Assembly (NCBI GenBank): GCA_948468495.1
Contig: CAOKJI010000106.1
Coordinates: 1-6,612, forward strand
Length of the DNA: 6,612 bases
Source of the DNA: an uncultured Dorea sp.
Lineage (GTDB): Bacteria; Bacillota_A; Clostridia; Lachnospirales; Lachnospiraceae
Direction: 5' to 3'
Position numbers and translations under genes: made by a program
Notes under the pieces: generated by a model
What the model saw: only the letters and a program-made list of their open reading frames with translations
What the model was told of the DNA's origin: nothing
Databases searched by the model: none
In this document: one piece after another, positions 5,895 to 6,612 of the stretch
How the letters are laid out: each line of letters opens with the position of its first letter
How positions within the stretch are numbered: position 1 is the first letter of the stretch

Positions 5895-6236
5895 GTATTT
5901 TCCTTCTTTTTACATTTCTTTGAACTTTTTGCACTATTTGGCATATTGATGAATTCTCATTGGACCTTGAATCTTCCCATTAATATTCATAACAGTTTCG
6001 ATCTTCATGAAAGTTAGCGGAGGTTAAATTACGCCCAGTATATTACATATAATATATTGAACAATATCCTCATGCGTAAAAACAGGCATAACTGCCCTAA
6101 CCATTTTGCATTGCTTGTATCTGGTGTAAAACAAAACATCATCAAATAATTATAATTTTTTTACTTCCTGTTCAAATTCCTGCTTGAATCTTCATCCAGA
6201 TTGCTCATAGCTATTCGTAGTTCATATGGGGTAGAA
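5895..6236. other. AT-rich region without an intact gene
   Basis: Beyond the A-tracts next to the regulator promoter I find no intact gene, RNA gene or clear terminator here. Short minus-strand frames occur. One (6161-6260) holds FDSTPYELRIAMSNLDED, a protein-like stretch out of frame with the AlbA_2 fragment upstream of it. Another contains QEFEQEVKKL and stops at 6150-6152. A 24-codon frame (5934-6008) has no ribosome binding site. The pattern suggests decayed coding sequence, not a regulatory spacer. Confidence 0.5.
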
Positions 6237-6494
6237 TCAAATGTTCTCCATTGAAATCTCAAAAAATCGAAAGTTAATCCTCGGAAAGAGCATCCTTGAA
6301 AGCCACGCTTCCAATTCTTCATTCCCCTTTTTCATCTTCCGGTACTGAAATTCTGTACCCACAATTTCATGCGTATCATCCTTTACGCCCCAAACTAAAT
6401 AAACTTTTGGACTTTCACATAATGCCGCTGAATTGCTGAGGGCAGAAATATATTCTCCTAGTATAATAATGGTGTAGTCAAGAATGACTACTGG
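6237..6494 (-). pseudogene. Broken AlbA_2/Schlafen-type ATP-binding protein fragment
   Basis: The 85-codon open stretch between in-frame stops at 6495-6497 and 6237-6239 has no start codon before an internal Met. It carries LGEYISALSNSAALCESPKV, then VYLVWGVKDDTHEIVGTEF and GNEELEAWLSRMLFPRINFR. These are characteristic of the AlbA_2 putative DNA-binding/ATP-binding domain found in many Clostridia accessory regions. Intact relatives are usually several hundred residues long with an N-terminal ESxxxEFK-like strand. Here that N-terminus is replaced by unrelated sequence and the frame ends soon after FRFFEIS. It is therefore a truncated, decayed copy, unrelated in function to the sugar operon. 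Family identification is from memory of the motif. Confidence 0.7.
6474..6491. repeat. Perfect 7-bp inverted repeat at the edge of the pseudogene
   Basis: GTAGTCA (6474-6480), loop AGAA, TGACTAC (6485-6491) form a perfect hairpin. It sits at the 5' end of the AlbA_2 fragment, where recognisable family sequence begins. It could be a recombination or excision scar, or a protein site. No T-run follows on either strand, so a terminator is unlikely. Confidence 0.4.
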
Positions 6495-6612
6495 TTAATA
6501 GTTACAAAGTCCAATCTAATAAATCTATATAGATATAACGGAAGGAGGAATTCCCCCTCCATCAGAAGTTATAAGGCAACATTATTTACCTTGTCTGAGG
6601 TTTCCTTAATGC
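6495..6612. other. Short stretch at the right edge with no gene seen
   Basis: There is no supported reading frame on either strand. GGAGG (6544-6548) and CCTCC (6556-6560) can pair around a 7-nt loop containing GGAATTCC-like sequence. Neither strand shows a following T-run, so I do not call a terminator. Confidence 0.4.

Noticed and set aside
5824..5934. GTG start at 5934 adding 37 residues to the LacI-family regulator
   Set aside because: The extra codons would run through the -35, -10 and operator; the helix-turn-helix begins right after ATG 5823.
6544..6560. GGAGG/CCTCC hairpin as a terminator
   Set aside because: The stem is only 5 bp and no T-run follows on either strand.

Overview
The window looks like a piece of chromosome from an anaerobic, gut-type Firmicute, most likely Clostridia and probably Lachnospiraceae. 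The grounds are strong purine-rich ribosome binding sites (GGAGG and AGGAG), a Gram-positive style lipoprotein binding protein, a CUT2-type sugar ABC transporter, and an oxygen-sensitive glycyl radical enzyme. The assignment rests on style and gene content, not on a database match.

All recognisable genes lie on the minus strand, so the biological order runs from high to low coordinates. First comes a LacI-family regulator (4774-5823). Then follow a fused double-domain sugar ABC ATPase (2995-4509), a RbsC-type permease (1999-2967) and a RbsB-type lipoprotein binding protein (916-1890). Last is the N-terminal 295 codons of a glycyl radical enzyme of the pyruvate formate-lyase/dehydratase superfamily, which runs off the left edge (1-887). 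Gaps are 27 nt (ATPase to permease), 108 nt (permease to binding protein) and 28 nt (binding protein to radical enzyme). This fits one catabolic operon: a small polyol, sugar or related compound is imported unphosphorylated and handed to a radical dehydratase or lyase. The activating enzyme and any further pathway genes would lie beyond the left edge.

Regulation is unusually legible. Three palindromes centred on CACGTG occur in the window, all outside genes. One is just downstream of a near-consensus promoter of the regulator. One is directly upstream of the only good -10 box of the transporter operon. One is immediately upstream of the ATPase ribosome binding site. Two are identical over 16 bases. 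They are very probably the operators of the LacI-family protein, giving autoregulation plus operon control, possibly with a 183-bp loop. The operon leader between operators two and three also holds two short hairpins and a 23-codon reading frame with a good Shine-Dalgarno sequence.

The right-hand 700 bases (about 5895-6612) are AT-rich and contain no intact gene. They include a clear but broken fragment of an AlbA_2/Schlafen-type ATP-binding protein (6237-6494, minus), further frame-broken coding debris, and a 7-bp inverted repeat at the point where the fragment's homology-like sequence begins.
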